NCBI RefSeq assembly: GCF_002224125.1
Contig: NZ_NCSM01000054.1
Location: 26,866-90,865 of the forward strand
Length of the DNA: 64,000 nt
Direction of reading: 5' to 3'
From: Streptomyces sp. NBS 14/10
GTDB taxonomy: Bacteria; Actinomycetota; Actinomycetes; Streptomycetales; Streptomycetaceae
The notes under the pieces were generated by a model. It was not told the DNA's origin. It searched no databases and saw nothing but the letters and a program-made list of their open reading frames with translations. The translations under genes were made by a program, and so were the position numbers. This document shows, piece after piece, positions 43,326 through 52,430 of the stretch; within the stretch, counting starts at the first letter, position 1, and each line of letters opens with the position of its first letter.

Positions 43326-44060
43326 TTACGGCGCGTAAGTCGCCTGGCTCTCACCATGGTTGGCCGCTGCGCTGAGGGTTTCCGCGCTCAGGCCCGCCTC
43401 GTCGAGCACCGTCGCGGCCACCCCGCGGCCGATCCGGGCGAGCCCCAGGAGCAGATGGTCGCAGTCGATGTGAGCCGAGCCCGCCTCCTCCGACCGCTCC
43501 TCCGACAGTTCCTCCGCGAGGGCGATGGCCTTGCGGGAGTAGGGGGTCCAGGCGATGCGTTCGGCCGCCTGTGACGCTCCCATGCTCAGCCGGTCGCCGA
43601 CGGCCCTGTGCAGGGTCTCGGGCGATGCGCCGGCGGCGCTCAGGAGGCGGGTGGCGCTGTTGTCCTCGGCGGTGAGGCCCCAGAGCAGATGCTCGGTCCC
43701 GATGTAGTTGTTGCGGTGCTGCACCGCGGCCCGTTTGACGTGCGTCATGGCCTGGCGGAGTTCTTCGCTCATCGTCTCGGGGCCGTAGCGCTTATGGGGT
43801 GCGTGGAAGCGCTGCTGCACGGCCTGCCGGGTCACGCCGAGGGCCGTACCGATGTCCGTCCATGAGCAGCCGTGCATCCGGCAGTGCTCGACATAGTCCT
43901 CGACCAGGTCGTCGGCGAGGGCCTGCAGCCGGCCGGCCAGGTCTGCCGCGGTGGTCAGGAGGGCCAGCCAGTCGGGCTGCTCCTGTCCGCCGGGGCGGTG
44001 GGCGGTGGCGCAGGTCCGGTCGACTTCCGCGATGAGGTCGTCAAGATCGGGGATCGTCAT
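43326..44060 (-). CDS. Clp_N-domain protein with N-terminal helix-turn-helix
   Basis: 244 residues. N-terminal coiled helices lead to an HTH-like segment (CSWTDIGTALGVTRQAVQQRFHAPHKRYGP), then two Clp amino-terminal repeats (YIGTEHLLWGLTAEDNSATRLL and CDHLLLGLARIGRGVAATVL). No ATPase domain: it is not a ClpA/C chaperone but probably a DNA-binding protein using Clp_N as a sensor. A perfect 17-bp dyad lies just before its start, suggesting autoregulation. Divergent from the LysR gene. Confidence 0.8.
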   Translation of the reverse strand: MTIPDLDDLIAEVDRTCATAHRPGGQEQPDWLALLTTAADLAGRLQALADDLVEDYVEHCRMHGCSWTDIGTALGVTRQAVQQRFHAPHKRYGPETMSEELRQAMTHVKRAAVQHRNNYIGTEHLLWGLTAEDNSATRLLSAAGASPETLHRAVGDRLSMGASQAAERIAWTPYSRKAIALAEELSEERSEEAGSAHIDCDHLLLGLARIGRGVAATVLDEAGLSAETLSAAANHGESQATYAP

Positions 44061-44063
44061 GAG

Positions 44064-44106
44064 GCAAGTACGCCTTGACAGTTTGGATTTGTCAAGGCGT
44101 ACTTGC
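44064..44106. promoter_or_regulatory. Perfect 17-bp dyad at the Clp_N/HTH gene start
   Basis: 44064-44080 (begins GCAAGTACGCC) and 44090-44106 are perfect inverted copies, nine-base centre. Each arm also contains CAAG-N5-CTTG. The dyad begins 4 bases before the ATG. Confidence 0.8.
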
Positions 44107-44185
44107 GTAGACGGGTTTCGTGGGTGATCCAAAAGCGAGGGAGGGGAGATGTGCCCGAACCCCAAGTTGCGCTTATGATTCGAGG

Positions 44186-45091
44186 GTGTTCGACTCCCGG
44201 CACATCAAGACGTTCCACGAGGTGGTCCGCGTCGGCTCGTACTCCGCCGCGGCCCGCTCCCTCGGCTATACGCAACCGGCGATCACGCAGCAGATGAAGG
44301 CGCTGGAACGGGAGGTCGGCAGCCCGCTCTTCGTCCGCGTCGGCCGTGGCATGCGGCTCACCGAGGCAGGGGAGACCCTGGCCCGCCACGCGGACGTCAT
44401 CCTCGACTCCATCTCCGCCGCCCGGCAGCAGCTCAACGCCATCACCCGGCTGCGCGCCGGCCATGTACGCCTCTGCGGCTTCCCCAGCGCCAACGCCACC
44501 CTCATCCCCGAGGCCATGGCCCGCCTCGCCGCCGCCCACCCGGGGGTGCGGGTGGAACTGCTCGAAGGCGAGCCGCCCGAGTCGCTGAGGCGGGTGGTGC
44601 GCGGCGAATGCGACATCACGCTCGCCTTCACCTACCCCGGCCTGCGCGAGCAGGCCCCCGCCGAACTGGTCGAGATCCCGCTGCTCGAAGACCAGCTGAC
44701 CGTGCTGCTGCCCACCGGCCACCCGCTGGCCCGGCGGCGGGCCGTCAAGCTCACGGAGCTGAGCGGGGAGCGCTGGATAGCGGGCTGTCTGCGCTGCCGC
44801 GCCAACTTTCTGCACGAATGTGCGGAGCAGGGCTTCGCCCCCGATATCGCCTTTACGACGGACGACAACCTGGTCATCCAGAGCATGGTCGCGGCGGGGC
44901 TCGGCGTGGCGATGATGCCCGGGCTCGTCCTGTCCTTCCTCTGCCATCAGAAGGTCACCGGCCGCGCCCTGGAGCCCGCCTCGCGCCGCCATGTCTCGGC
45001 GTATGTGCTGCGGGAGCATCTGCGGGTGCCGGCGACGGAGATGGTGCTGGAGGAGCTGAAGGCGGTGGCGGCGAACCGGGTCGGCTGCTGA
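44186..45091 (+). CDS. LysR-family transcriptional regulator
   Basis: 301 residues. HTH reads YSAAARSLGYTQPAITQQMKALEREVGSPLFVR; the periplasmic-binding-like effector domain follows from about residue 90. A TATGAT hexamer (44174-44179) lies 7 bases before GTG 44186, so translation is probably leaderless. It heads a same-strand cluster with a cysteine-dioxygenase-family gene (76 bases later) and a YeiH-type membrane gene, so its effector may be a sulfur compound. Confidence 0.9.
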   Translation: MFDSRHIKTFHEVVRVGSYSAAARSLGYTQPAITQQMKALEREVGSPLFVRVGRGMRLTEAGETLARHADVILDSISAARQQLNAITRLRAGHVRLCGFPSANATLIPEAMARLAAAHPGVRVELLEGEPPESLRRVVRGECDITLAFTYPGLREQAPAELVEIPLLEDQLTVLLPTGHPLARRRAVKLTELSGERWIAGCLRCRANFLHECAEQGFAPDIAFTTDDNLVIQSMVAAGLGVAMMPGLVLSFLCHQKVTGRALEPASRRHVSAYVLREHLRVPATEMVLEELKAVAANRVGC

Positions 45092-45166
45092 ACCATAAGC
45101 AGCTGTTGAGGTTCGCGAAGAAACCGTCGTTGGACGTGATGGTTCCGGCGGCAGGACCCTGCGGCC

Positions 45167-45799
45167 ATGACCACTCCGACCGCCTCCGCGCCGCCTGTCC
45201 CCGCGTCGCATGTCCCTGCGTCGCCTGCCGCCGCGCTGTCTGCCCCCGCGTCGTCCGCCTTGCGCCGGGCCGCGCGTATCAGCACGTTCGTCGACGAGGT
45301 ACGCGAGGCCGTCGGGCGTGGCCTGGCGCCGGACCTGACCGCCCAGCTGGTCGCCGACCGCCTCGCCCCCCACCTCGGCGCGCCCGACCTGCTCACGGCG
45401 GCCCAACGGCAGGGCGACGCCGCGACCTACCGCCAGCACCTCCTGCACGCCGAACCCGACGGCAGCTTCTCCGTCGTCGCCCTCGTCTGGCTGCCCGGCC
45501 AGCGCACCGCCATCCACGACCACGTCTCGTGGTGCGTGGCCGGCGTCCACGAGGGCCAGGAGCGCGAGCGCCGCTACGACCTCGTCCCCGACGGCACCAC
45601 CTCCCGCCTGGTCGCGGTGGCGGAGGTGACCAACCCGCTCGGCTCGGTGGCCGGGTTCGCGCCGCCGGGAGATATCCACAGGGTGTGGAACGCGGGTGCG
45701 GGCATGGCGATCTCCATCCACGTCTACGGCGCGGATGTCGCCCGGCTGGGCAGCAGCGTCCGGCGCGTGTACGCCCTGCCGGAGGGTGAGGACCTGTGA
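45167..45799 (+). CDS. Cysteine dioxygenase family protein
   Basis: 210 residues, cupin with a 35-residue Ala/Pro/Ser-rich start. Family members oxidise cysteine or related thiols to sulfinates. Iron ligands: HDH in TAIHDHVSWCVAGVHEG and the His in PPGDIHRVWNAG. The position that is Gly in many bacterial homologues is Cys here (SWC), and a Tyr follows in SIHVYGAD, so both halves of the Cys-Tyr crosslink known in mammalian enzyme are potentially present. Followed by the YeiH-type gene. Confidence 0.85.
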   Translation: MTTPTASAPPVPASHVPASPAAALSAPASSALRRAARISTFVDEVREAVGRGLAPDLTAQLVADRLAPHLGAPDLLTAAQRQGDAATYRQHLLHAEPDGSFSVVALVWLPGQRTAIHDHVSWCVAGVHEGQERERRYDLVPDGTTSRLVAVAEVTNPLGSVAGFAPPGDIHRVWNAGAGMAISIHVYGADVARLGSSVRRVYALPEGEDL

Positions 45800-45854
45800 G
45801 CCCGCGGCGCCGCCGGACGGCGGCCGCGGCTGGGCGACGCGGGTGGGCCGCGCC

Positions 45855-47417
45855 ATGGCGCTGACGGACGCGCGCGGCGGCGCGCCGGAGGCCGGCGGCG
45901 CGTCCAGTGCCGATGGCCCGCCTGGCCTCGGCGCGCCCACCCCGGCACGGGCGCCGGGCGCCGACGGCCCGCTTGGCGTCGCTGCCCCGGCCCCGGCTCC
46001 GGCCCCGGCCCTGGCTCCGGCCCCGGCCCCGGCGCCGGGCGCGTCTGGCCCGGCAGCGGAGCCCCCGGCGGCCGGCCGCGTGGCGCCTGCGGGCCCTGCG
46101 GCCGGGGCCTTGGCGTCTGCGCTGCGCCCGCCCGGGCCCGGCGCGCCTGCGGTACCCGGCGCGCCTGCGGTAGCCGCACGCCCGCCCGCCGACGCCCCGG
46201 AGCCCGCACCCCGCGCCTCCGCTGGGCCCGCTGGGGGTGCAGTGCCCCCGAGGCCCGGCGCGTCCGGGGTGCCGGTGGATCCGGCCGATGTGCCACGCTC
46301 GCCGTCATCGCGGGCCGCGACCCCCGCGACCCCCGCGACGCCCGCGCCCCTCGCCCGCCGCGCGGCGCGGATTCGGGCCCTCCTGCCCGGCCTCGCGCTC
46401 GGCGGGCTCGGAGTCGCGGTCGCCTGGGGGGTGCACCGAGGGCTTCCCGGGGTGCCGATGCTGACCGTTGCCGTCGTGCTGGGCATCCTCGCCGCGCATC
46501 TGCCGGGCACACGCGGGGCCGTACGGGGCGGTGGCCGGGCCGGGCTGTCGTTCGCGGGGAAGCGGCTCATGCGCCTGGGCGTGGTGCTGTTGGGGCTCAA
46601 GCTCAGCCTGGACGATGTGCTGGGCCTCGGCTGGGCGAGTGTGGCGATGGTGTGCGGCGTGGTCGCGGCCACGTTCTTCGGTACGTGGTGGCTCGGCCGC
46701 CGGATGGGTCTGCACGGCGACCAGCCGCTGCTGGTCGCCACCGGCTACGCGATCTGCGGCGCGTCCGCGATCGGCGCGGTCAGCGAGGTGTCGGACAGCG
46801 ATGAGCGCGACGTCGCGACGTCCGTGGCCCTGGTGACGCTGTGCGGGACGCTCGCCATCGCCGTACTGCCGCTGCTCCAGCACCCGCTGGGGCTCAGCGA
46901 CGCGCGGTTCGGCCGGTGGGTCGGGGCGAGCGTGCACGACGTGGGGCAGGTCGTGGCCGCCGCACAGACGGCCGGGCCGTCGGCGCTGGGCGAGGCGGTG
47001 CTCGTGAAGCTGATGCGGGTGGCGCTGCTGGCGCCGCTCGTCGCGGCGGTCGCCGTCTCCGTACGGGCCCGGCGGGCGCGGGGGGCCGAGCAGGCCCAGT
47101 CGGCCCAGGAGGCCCAGCTCGGCGAGGAGGCCGGACGTACCGCCCCCGCGACCCGGCGGCCACCCCTCGTGCCGCTGTTCGTCCTCGGCTTCCTGGCGAT
47201 GGTCGCCGTGCGCAGTACGGACCGGCTGCCGTCCGCCGCGCTCGACACCGCCGCGACCGCCCAGGAGCTGCTGCTTGCCGCCGCCCTCTTCGGCCTCGGC
47301 AGCGCGGTGCACCTGCCCTCGCTGGCCCGTACGGGCGGGCGCGTGGCGGCGCTCGGGCTGTGTGCGTGGGTGGTGGTCGCGGGCGTCGGCTACGCCGGGG
47401 TGCTGCTCACGATGTAA
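45855..47417 (+). CDS. YeiH/UPF0324 family membrane protein with long Ala/Pro-rich N terminus
   Basis: 520 residues, against about 340-350 for the family. The first 170 residues are Ala/Pro/Gly-rich ([20 protein letters not shown] runs); ten or so membrane helices follow from RALLPGLALGGLGVAVAW, with the signature GYAICGASAIGAVSEVSD. The family includes putative sulfate or sulfite exporters; a role with the upstream thiol dioxygenase and LysR gene is inference. ATG 45855 is the first usable start; no Shine-Dalgarno. Confidence 0.82.
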   Translation: MALTDARGGAPEAGGASSADGPPGLGAPTPARAPGADGPLGVAAPAPAPAPALAPAPAPAPGASGPAAEPPAAGRVAPAGPAAGALASALRPPGPGAPAVPGAPAVAARPPADAPEPAPRASAGPAGGAVPPRPGASGVPVDPADVPRSPSSRAATPATPATPAPLARRAARIRALLPGLALGGLGVAVAWGVHRGLPGVPMLTVAVVLGILAAHLPGTRGAVRGGGRAGLSFAGKRLMRLGVVLLGLKLSLDDVLGLGWASVAMVCGVVAATFFGTWWLGRRMGLHGDQPLLVATGYAICGASAIGAVSEVSDSDERDVATSVALVTLCGTLAIAVLPLLQHPLGLSDARFGRWVGASVHDVGQVVAAAQTAGPSALGEAVLVKLMRVALLAPLVAAVAVSVRARRARGAEQAQSAQEAQLGEEAGRTAPATRRPPLVPLFVLGFLAMVAVRSTDRLPSAALDTAATAQELLLAAALFGLGSAVHLPSLARTGGRVAALGLCAWVVVAGVGYAGVLLTM

Positions 47418-47468
47418 CGGTCGCCCAAAGGGTGGTGTGGGGGCCCGGTGCCACGGGCCCCATGCGCC

Positions 47469-48041
47469 CTACGACGCGTAGATCTCGGTCATCTGCGTGA
47501 TCTTGTTGTTGGAGTCGACCGCGACGTCGTAGAAGTTCAGACCCCAGCAGTCGCCGGTGTCCGCCTTCGTCTGCCCGCCGTCGTAGCTCTTGCCGTTCGG
47601 GTCGGCACATGTCTTGACGTGCGCGATGCCGCCGTACTGGGCGGTGAGGGTCTTCTGCGTGGAGGCCTTCTTGCTGATGATCGTCACCTTGGTGTCGCCC
47701 GAGGCGACGGAGTAGGTGTTCAGCTGCCCGATCGGCTGATAGGACGCACCCGCGTGCGACTTCGGGTCGCAGTGCATCTTGGCGCCCTTGGCGATGATGT
47801 TGTTCATCGCGCCCTCGACGTTGTTGACCCAGATGACCTTGTGGCCCGTGGCGATCGTGGGGCAGTCGCCGTTGGTCCTCTTGGCCTTCTTCTTGCTCTT
47901 CTTGCCGACCTTCTTCGCGGCGTGGCTCGCCGACGAGCTCGAGCGCCCCTTGGCGCCGGAGTCCTTGGGGCCGCAGGCGGTGAGGGCGAGCGCTGCGGAG
48001 GCGAGAACGGCGGTGGCGAGAATTGAACGCTTGAAAGGCAT
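47469..48041 (-). CDS. Secreted lipoprotein of unknown function
   Basis: 190 residues. GGGGGAA precedes ATG 48041. Signal peptide with lipobox LTAC, then a Lys/Ser-rich linker (KKVGKKSKKKAKR) and a domain of about 130 residues with CPTIATG, MHCDP, KTCADP and GDCWGLNFYDVAVD. The four Cys likely form two disulfides outside the cell. Convergent with the YeiH-type gene. Confidence 0.75.
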   Translation of the reverse strand: MPFKRSILATAVLASAALALTACGPKDSGAKGRSSSSASHAAKKVGKKSKKKAKRTNGDCPTIATGHKVIWVNNVEGAMNNIIAKGAKMHCDPKSHAGASYQPIGQLNTYSVASGDTKVTIISKKASTQKTLTAQYGGIAHVKTCADPNGKSYDGGQTKADTGDCWGLNFYDVAVDSNNKITQMTEIYAS

Positions 48042-48309
48042 GTTTCCCCCGATGTGCGGGCCTGGACGTCCATGACCAGGCAGGTAGTGAGAGTGAGGCC
48101 ATACGTCGCTCGTCATGCGGTATGTCGACCTGTCCGAAAGCTTAGGGTCGTGGGCATGACGATTTGCTTGTTACTTACCGAATACTGGGAGACCGGTTTC
48201 CAACCTGTGACGATGATCGCGGCGGCGTGTCGGGACTAGGGCAGAGGACTGAAGGGATCTCCGTCCCGCGCCAGGTGTCATACCCGGAAACGCCTCTTAC
48301 GCTGGTCTG

Positions 48310-49794
48310 ATGACCGCTATCGACCCATGCGACACCGATGTCGCTGACAGTCCCGCAACACCAGCCGGAGCCGAATCCCACGCCGAAGCCCAAGCCGAAG
48401 ACGGCGGCGGCTCCGTACTCGGGCGGCGCTACCGCGCCCTCACCCTCGGCATCGTGTCCGTCGTCTCCCTCATCGCCTTCGAGGCGAGCGCGGTCAACAC
48501 GGCGATGCCGGTCGCGGCCCGCGCCCTCGACGGGATCGAGCTGTACGCGTACGCCTTCTCCGCGTACTTCACCGCGAGCCTGTTCGCGATGGCGCTGTCG
48601 GGCGAGTGGTGCGACCGCCGGGGTCCGCTCGCGCCGCTGTTCGCCGGGATCGCGGCCTTCGGGGCCGGTCTTGTGGTCTCCGGCTCGGCGCAGGACATGT
48701 GGACGTTCGTGGGCGGGCGCGCGGTGCAGGGGATCGGCGGCGGGCTGGTGATCGTCGCGCTGTACGTACTGGTCGGCCGCGCCTATCCGCAGCGGCTGCA
48801 ACCCGCCGTGCTGGCCTCCTTCTCCGCCGCCTGGGTGCTACCGGTGATCGTCGGACCGCTGGTCGCGGGGACGGTCACCGAACAGGCCGGATGGCGCTGG
48901 GTCTTCCTGTCCATCCCGGTGCTGATACTGCTGCCGCTCGCGGTGATGCTCCCCGCCCTGCGCAAGGTGGACCGGGGCGAGCCCTCCCCGGCCATGAACC
49001 GCCGCCGCATCCTCCTCGCACTCGCCGTCGCGTCCGGCGCGGGCCTGCTCCAGTACGCGGGCCAGGACCTGGCCTGGATCTCCCTGATCCCCGCCGCGGC
49101 AGGCCTCGCGCTGCTCGTCCCCTGCGTCCTGCGGCTGCTGCCCCCGGGCACCTTCCGCGCCGCCCGCGGCCTGCCGTCCGTGGTGCTGCTGCGCGGCGTC
49201 GCGGCGGGCTCCTTCCTGGGCGCGGAGAGCTTCGTACCGCTGATGCTCGTCACCGAGCGCGGCCTGTCGGCCACCGCGGCCGGGTTCTCGCTCACCGGCG
49301 GCGGACTGACCTGGGCGCTCGGCTCGTACACCCAGAGCCGCCCACGCCTGGAGCCCTACCGCGAGCGGCTGATGGCGGTGGGCATGCTGCTGATGGCGCT
49401 GTCCATCGGCATGGTCCCGCTGGCGCTCGTCGACTCCGTACCGGCGTGGCTGGTCGCGGTGGCGTGGGTGATCGGCGGCTACGGGATGGGGCTGGTCATC
49501 TCCAGCGGCAGCGTGCTGCTCCTCAAGCTCTCCGGCCCCAAGGAGGCGGGCAGCAACTCCGCCTCCCTCCAGGTCTCCGACGCGCTCGGCAACATCACGC
49601 TGGTGGGGCTGAGCGGGGTGCTGTTCGTGGGCTTCGGCGGCGGCTCGGTGGCGGGGGCGGGCCATACGGCCACCGCGGCGGGGGCTGGGGGCACGGGGCA
49701 CACGGGGGCGTTCGCGGCGGTGTACGTGGCGATGGCGGCGGTGGCGCTGCTGGGGGCGGTGCTGACGACGCGGCTGCGGCCCGCCACCCCATAG
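48310..49794 (+). CDS. MFS multidrug-type exporter
   Basis: 494 residues. Fourteen or so hydrophobic segments; motif A-like GEWCDRRGPL after TM2 and a drug-antiporter-like segment GGRAVQGIGGGLVIVALYVL. TACGCT (48299-48304) just before the ATG suggests a leaderless start. The 268 bases between it and the lipoprotein gene hold a GGACGTCC palindrome and otherwise no feature I can support. Followed directly by the toxin-antitoxin operator. Confidence 0.88.
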   Translation: MTAIDPCDTDVADSPATPAGAESHAEAQAEDGGGSVLGRRYRALTLGIVSVVSLIAFEASAVNTAMPVAARALDGIELYAYAFSAYFTASLFAMALSGEWCDRRGPLAPLFAGIAAFGAGLVVSGSAQDMWTFVGGRAVQGIGGGLVIVALYVLVGRAYPQRLQPAVLASFSAAWVLPVIVGPLVAGTVTEQAGWRWVFLSIPVLILLPLAVMLPALRKVDRGEPSPAMNRRRILLALAVASGAGLLQYAGQDLAWISLIPAAAGLALLVPCVLRLLPPGTFRAARGLPSVVLLRGVAAGSFLGAESFVPLMLVTERGLSATAAGFSLTGGGLTWALGSYTQSRPRLEPYRERLMAVGMLLMALSIGMVPLALVDSVPAWLVAVAWVIGGYGMGLVISSGSVLLLKLSGPKEAGSNSASLQVSDALGNITLVGLSGVLFVGFGGGSVAGAGHTATAAGAGGTGHTGAFAAVYVAMAAVALLGAVLTTRLRPATP

Positions 49795-49798
49795 AGTA

Positions 49799-49825
49799 GT
49801 ACCACTTTGACCCCAGAAGTGGTAC
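49799..49825. promoter_or_regulatory. Operator of the toxin-antitoxin pair
   Basis: GTACCACTT-N9-AAGTGGTAC, a perfect 9-bp dyad ending 9 bases before the antitoxin ATG, overlapping the likely transcription start (TAGAGT at 49792 as -10). Typical for antitoxin autorepression. Confidence 0.75.
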
Positions 49826-49834
49826 CGTGCTGGT

Positions 49835-50038
49835 ATGGCAATGAATCTCCGTCTGCGCGACGACCAGCAAGAGGCGCTCAAGCAGCGGGCCGAAGAGGAG
49901 GGCCGCAGCATGCACGCCATAGTGCTTCAGGCGATCGACCGGTATCTGGAGCAGGAGACCGACCGGGAATCCGTCCGGCGCCTGGGGGCGAAGTACGCGG
50001 CACGCCATGCGGACCTGCTGCGGAGGCTGGGGGAGTAA
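49835..50038 (+). CDS. Antitoxin, ribbon-helix-helix type
   Basis: 67 residues. N-terminal strand and helix MNLRLRDDQQEALKQRAEEEGRSMHAIVLQAIDRYL fits a CopG/RHH DNA-binding fold; the C-terminal helix would neutralise the toxin. Its stop is directly followed, without spacing, by the toxin start. Confidence 0.82.
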   Translation: MAMNLRLRDDQQEALKQRAEEEGRSMHAIVLQAIDRYLEQETDRESVRRLGAKYAARHADLLRRLGE

Positions 50039-50422
50039 GTGAAGTACCTGACGGTCCAGGAAGTGCTGGACCTGGCGGAAATCGCCTGCGGGGGGCAGCG
50101 GGTCGCGGTGCGTGACCTGGGGTTGCTGAGTTCGGCGGTGCACCGCCCGCAGTCACAGATGTTCGGCATGGAGGCGTACACCGACCTGTTCGAGAAGGCG
50201 GCCGCGCTGCTCCAGTCGCTCGCTGTCAACCACCCCTTGGTGGACGGCAACAAGCGGATGGCGTGGATGTCCACGGTCGTCTTCCTCGACCTCAACGGCA
50301 CGGACATGCTCGATGTCGACCAGGACGAGGCGTACAAGCTCGTCGTCGGCGTGGCCGCGGGCGCGATCGAGGACGTCGAGGACATCGCGCGCGGACTGCG
50401 CGCGCTGCACGCGGCAATGTGA
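50039..50422 (+). CDS. doc: Fic/Doc-family toxin (Doc type)
   Basis: 127 residues. Doc proteins phosphorylate EF-Tu and stop translation. The active-site motif reads HPLVDGNKRMAW, a close variant of Hx[FL]xDxNKR, with all catalytic residues present. GTG 50039 follows the antitoxin TAA directly. Chromosomal Doc with RHH antitoxin rather than Phd. Confidence 0.87.
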   Translation: MKYLTVQEVLDLAEIACGGQRVAVRDLGLLSSAVHRPQSQMFGMEAYTDLFEKAAALLQSLAVNHPLVDGNKRMAWMSTVVFLDLNGTDMLDVDQDEAYKLVVGVAAGAIEDVEDIARGLRALHAAM

Positions 50423-50533
50423 GCTGAATCCCACCTCCGGGTGGACCCGGGGCGTAGCCCCCAAGCGTGAAGGACGGCACCGGTAGGCTGACGCGGTCCT
50501 CGAACCCGCCGCCGATCCAGCCCGACGGAGACC

Positions 50534-52333
50534 GTGACTACTACCGCCTCCTCCACCACCAGCCATCACCTCTCGCCCGCCTTCCCCGGGCGGGCCCCTT
50601 GGGGTACCGCGAGCAAGCTGCGCGCCTGGCAGCAGGGCGCGATGGAGAAGTACGTACAGGAGCAGCCCCGCGACTTCCTCGCGGTCGCCACACCCGGCGC
50701 CGGGAAGACCACCTTCGCGCTGACGCTCGCCTCCTGGCTGCTGCACCACCACGTCGTGCAACAGGTGACGGTCGTCGCGCCGACCGAGCATCTGAAGAAG
50801 CAGTGGGCGGAGGCCGCGGCCCGGATAGGCATCAAGCTGGACCCCGAGTACAGCGCGGGGCCCGTCGGGCGGGATTACCACGGCGTCGCCGTCACCTACG
50901 CGGGCGTCGGCGTACGGCCCATGCTGCACCGCAACCGCTGCGAGCAGCGCAAGACGCTGGTCATCCTCGACGAGATCCACCACGCCGGCGACTCCAAGTC
51001 CTGGGGCGAGGCGTGCCTGGAGGCGTTCGAGCCGGCCACCCGCCGGCTCGCGCTGACCGGCACCCCCTTCCGGTCCGACACCAACCCCATCCCCTTCGTC
51101 GCCTACGAGGAGGGGAACGACGGCATCCGGCGCTCGGCCGCCGACTACACGTACGGATACGGCAGCGCCCTGAACGACGGCGTCGTCCGGCCGGTCATCT
51201 TCCTCTCCTACAGCGGCAACATGCGCTGGCGGACCAAGGCCGGCGACGAACTCGAAGCGCGCCTCGGCGAGCCGATGACCAAGGACGCCGTCTCGCAGGC
51301 CTGGCGCACCGCGCTCGACGCGCGCGGCGACTGGATGCCGAACGTGCTGCGCGCCGCCGACCAGCGGCTCACCGAGGTCCGCAAGTCCATCCCGGACGCG
51401 GGCGCGCTCGTCATCGCGACCGACCAGGACTCGGCGCGCGCCTACGCCAAGCTGATCCGCGAGATCACCGGCAGCAAAGCCACCGTCGTGCTGTCCGACG
51501 ACTCCGGGGCCTCACAGCGCATCGAGGACTTCACCCACTCCGAAGACCGCTGGATGGTCGCGGTCCGCATGGTGTCGGAAGGCGTGGACGTGCCGCGCCT
51601 GGCCGTCGGCGTGTACGCGACCACGATCTCCACCCCGCTGTTCTTCGCGCAGGCCGTCGGCCGTTTCGTACGGTCCAGGCGGCGCGGCGAGACCGCCTCC
51701 GTCTTCCTGCCCACCATCCCCATGCTGCTCGGCTTCGCGAACGAGATGGAGGTCGAACGCGACCACGTCCTCGACAAGCCCAAGAAGGAGGGCGAGGAGG
51801 AGGACCCGTACGCCGAGGAGGAGAAGCTTCTCCAGGAGGCCGAGAAGCAGCAGGACGAGGACACCGGCGAGCAGGACATGCTGCCCTTCGAGGCGCTGGA
51901 GTCGGACGCGGTCTTCGACCGGGTGCTCTACGACGGCGCCGAGTTCGGCATGCAGGCGCACCCGGGCAGCGAGGAGGAACAGGACTACCTCGGCATCCCC
52001 GGGCTCCTGGAGCCCGACCAGGTGCAGCTGCTGCTCCAGCGCCGGCAGGCACGGCAGATCGCGCACAGCCGCAAGAAGCCGGACACCGAGGCTGACCTGC
52101 TGGAACTCCCGGCGGAGCGGCGGCCGGTCGTCACCCACAAGGAGCTGCTCGAGCTGCGCAAGGAGCTCAACTCCCTGGTGGGGGCGTACGTCCACCAGAG
52201 CGGCAAGCCGCACGGGGTGATCCACACCGAACTGCGCCGGGTGTGCGGCGGACCGCCGAGCGCGGAGGCGACGGCGGGGCAGATCCGGGAGCGGATCAAG
52301 AAGGTGCGGGAGTGGGCGACGCGGATGCGGTGA
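50534..52333 (+). CDS. DEAD/DEAH-box superfamily 2 helicase
   Basis: 599 residues. Motifs in order: ATPGAGKTT (I), LDEIHH (II), TGTPFRSD (III), and the C-terminal helicase half with MVSEGVDVPRLAVGVYAT and QAVGRFVRSRR (VI). An acidic/Glu-rich linker around residues 420-460 and a C-terminal helical domain follow. GGAGACC precedes GTG 50534. XPB-like architecture is suggested but substrate is unknown. A perfect terminator hairpin follows about 100 bases downstream. Confidence 0.87.
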   Translation: MTTTASSTTSHHLSPAFPGRAPWGTASKLRAWQQGAMEKYVQEQPRDFLAVATPGAGKTTFALTLASWLLHHHVVQQVTVVAPTEHLKKQWAEAAARIGIKLDPEYSAGPVGRDYHGVAVTYAGVGVRPMLHRNRCEQRKTLVILDEIHHAGDSKSWGEACLEAFEPATRRLALTGTPFRSDTNPIPFVAYEEGNDGIRRSAADYTYGYGSALNDGVVRPVIFLSYSGNMRWRTKAGDELEARLGEPMTKDAVSQAWRTALDARGDWMPNVLRAADQRLTEVRKSIPDAGALVIATDQDSARAYAKLIREITGSKATVVLSDDSGASQRIEDFTHSEDRWMVAVRMVSEGVDVPRLAVGVYATTISTPLFFAQAVGRFVRSRRRGETASVFLPTIPMLLGFANEMEVERDHVLDKPKKEGEEEDPYAEEEKLLQEAEKQQDEDTGEQDMLPFEALESDAVFDRVLYDGAEFGMQAHPGSEEEQDYLGIPGLLEPDQVQLLLQRRQARQIAHSRKKPDTEADLLELPAERRPVVTHKELLELRKELNSLVGAYVHQSGKPHGVIHTELRRVCGGPPSAEATAGQIRERIKKVREWATRMR

Positions 52334-52430
52334 CGGCGTACGCCGTGGCGTCGGCCGCGCCGACGCTGCAGGCGCGCCGCCCGCGCCGACGCTGTACGCC
52401 GTGCGCGGCGCCCACGGCGCTGTAAGTCCG

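Noticed and set aside
44075-44096. HspR HAIR element upstream of the Clp_N gene
   Set aside because: CTTGA and TCAAG halves are 13 bases apart instead of the 11 of the HAIR consensus, and the dyad extends well beyond HAIR.
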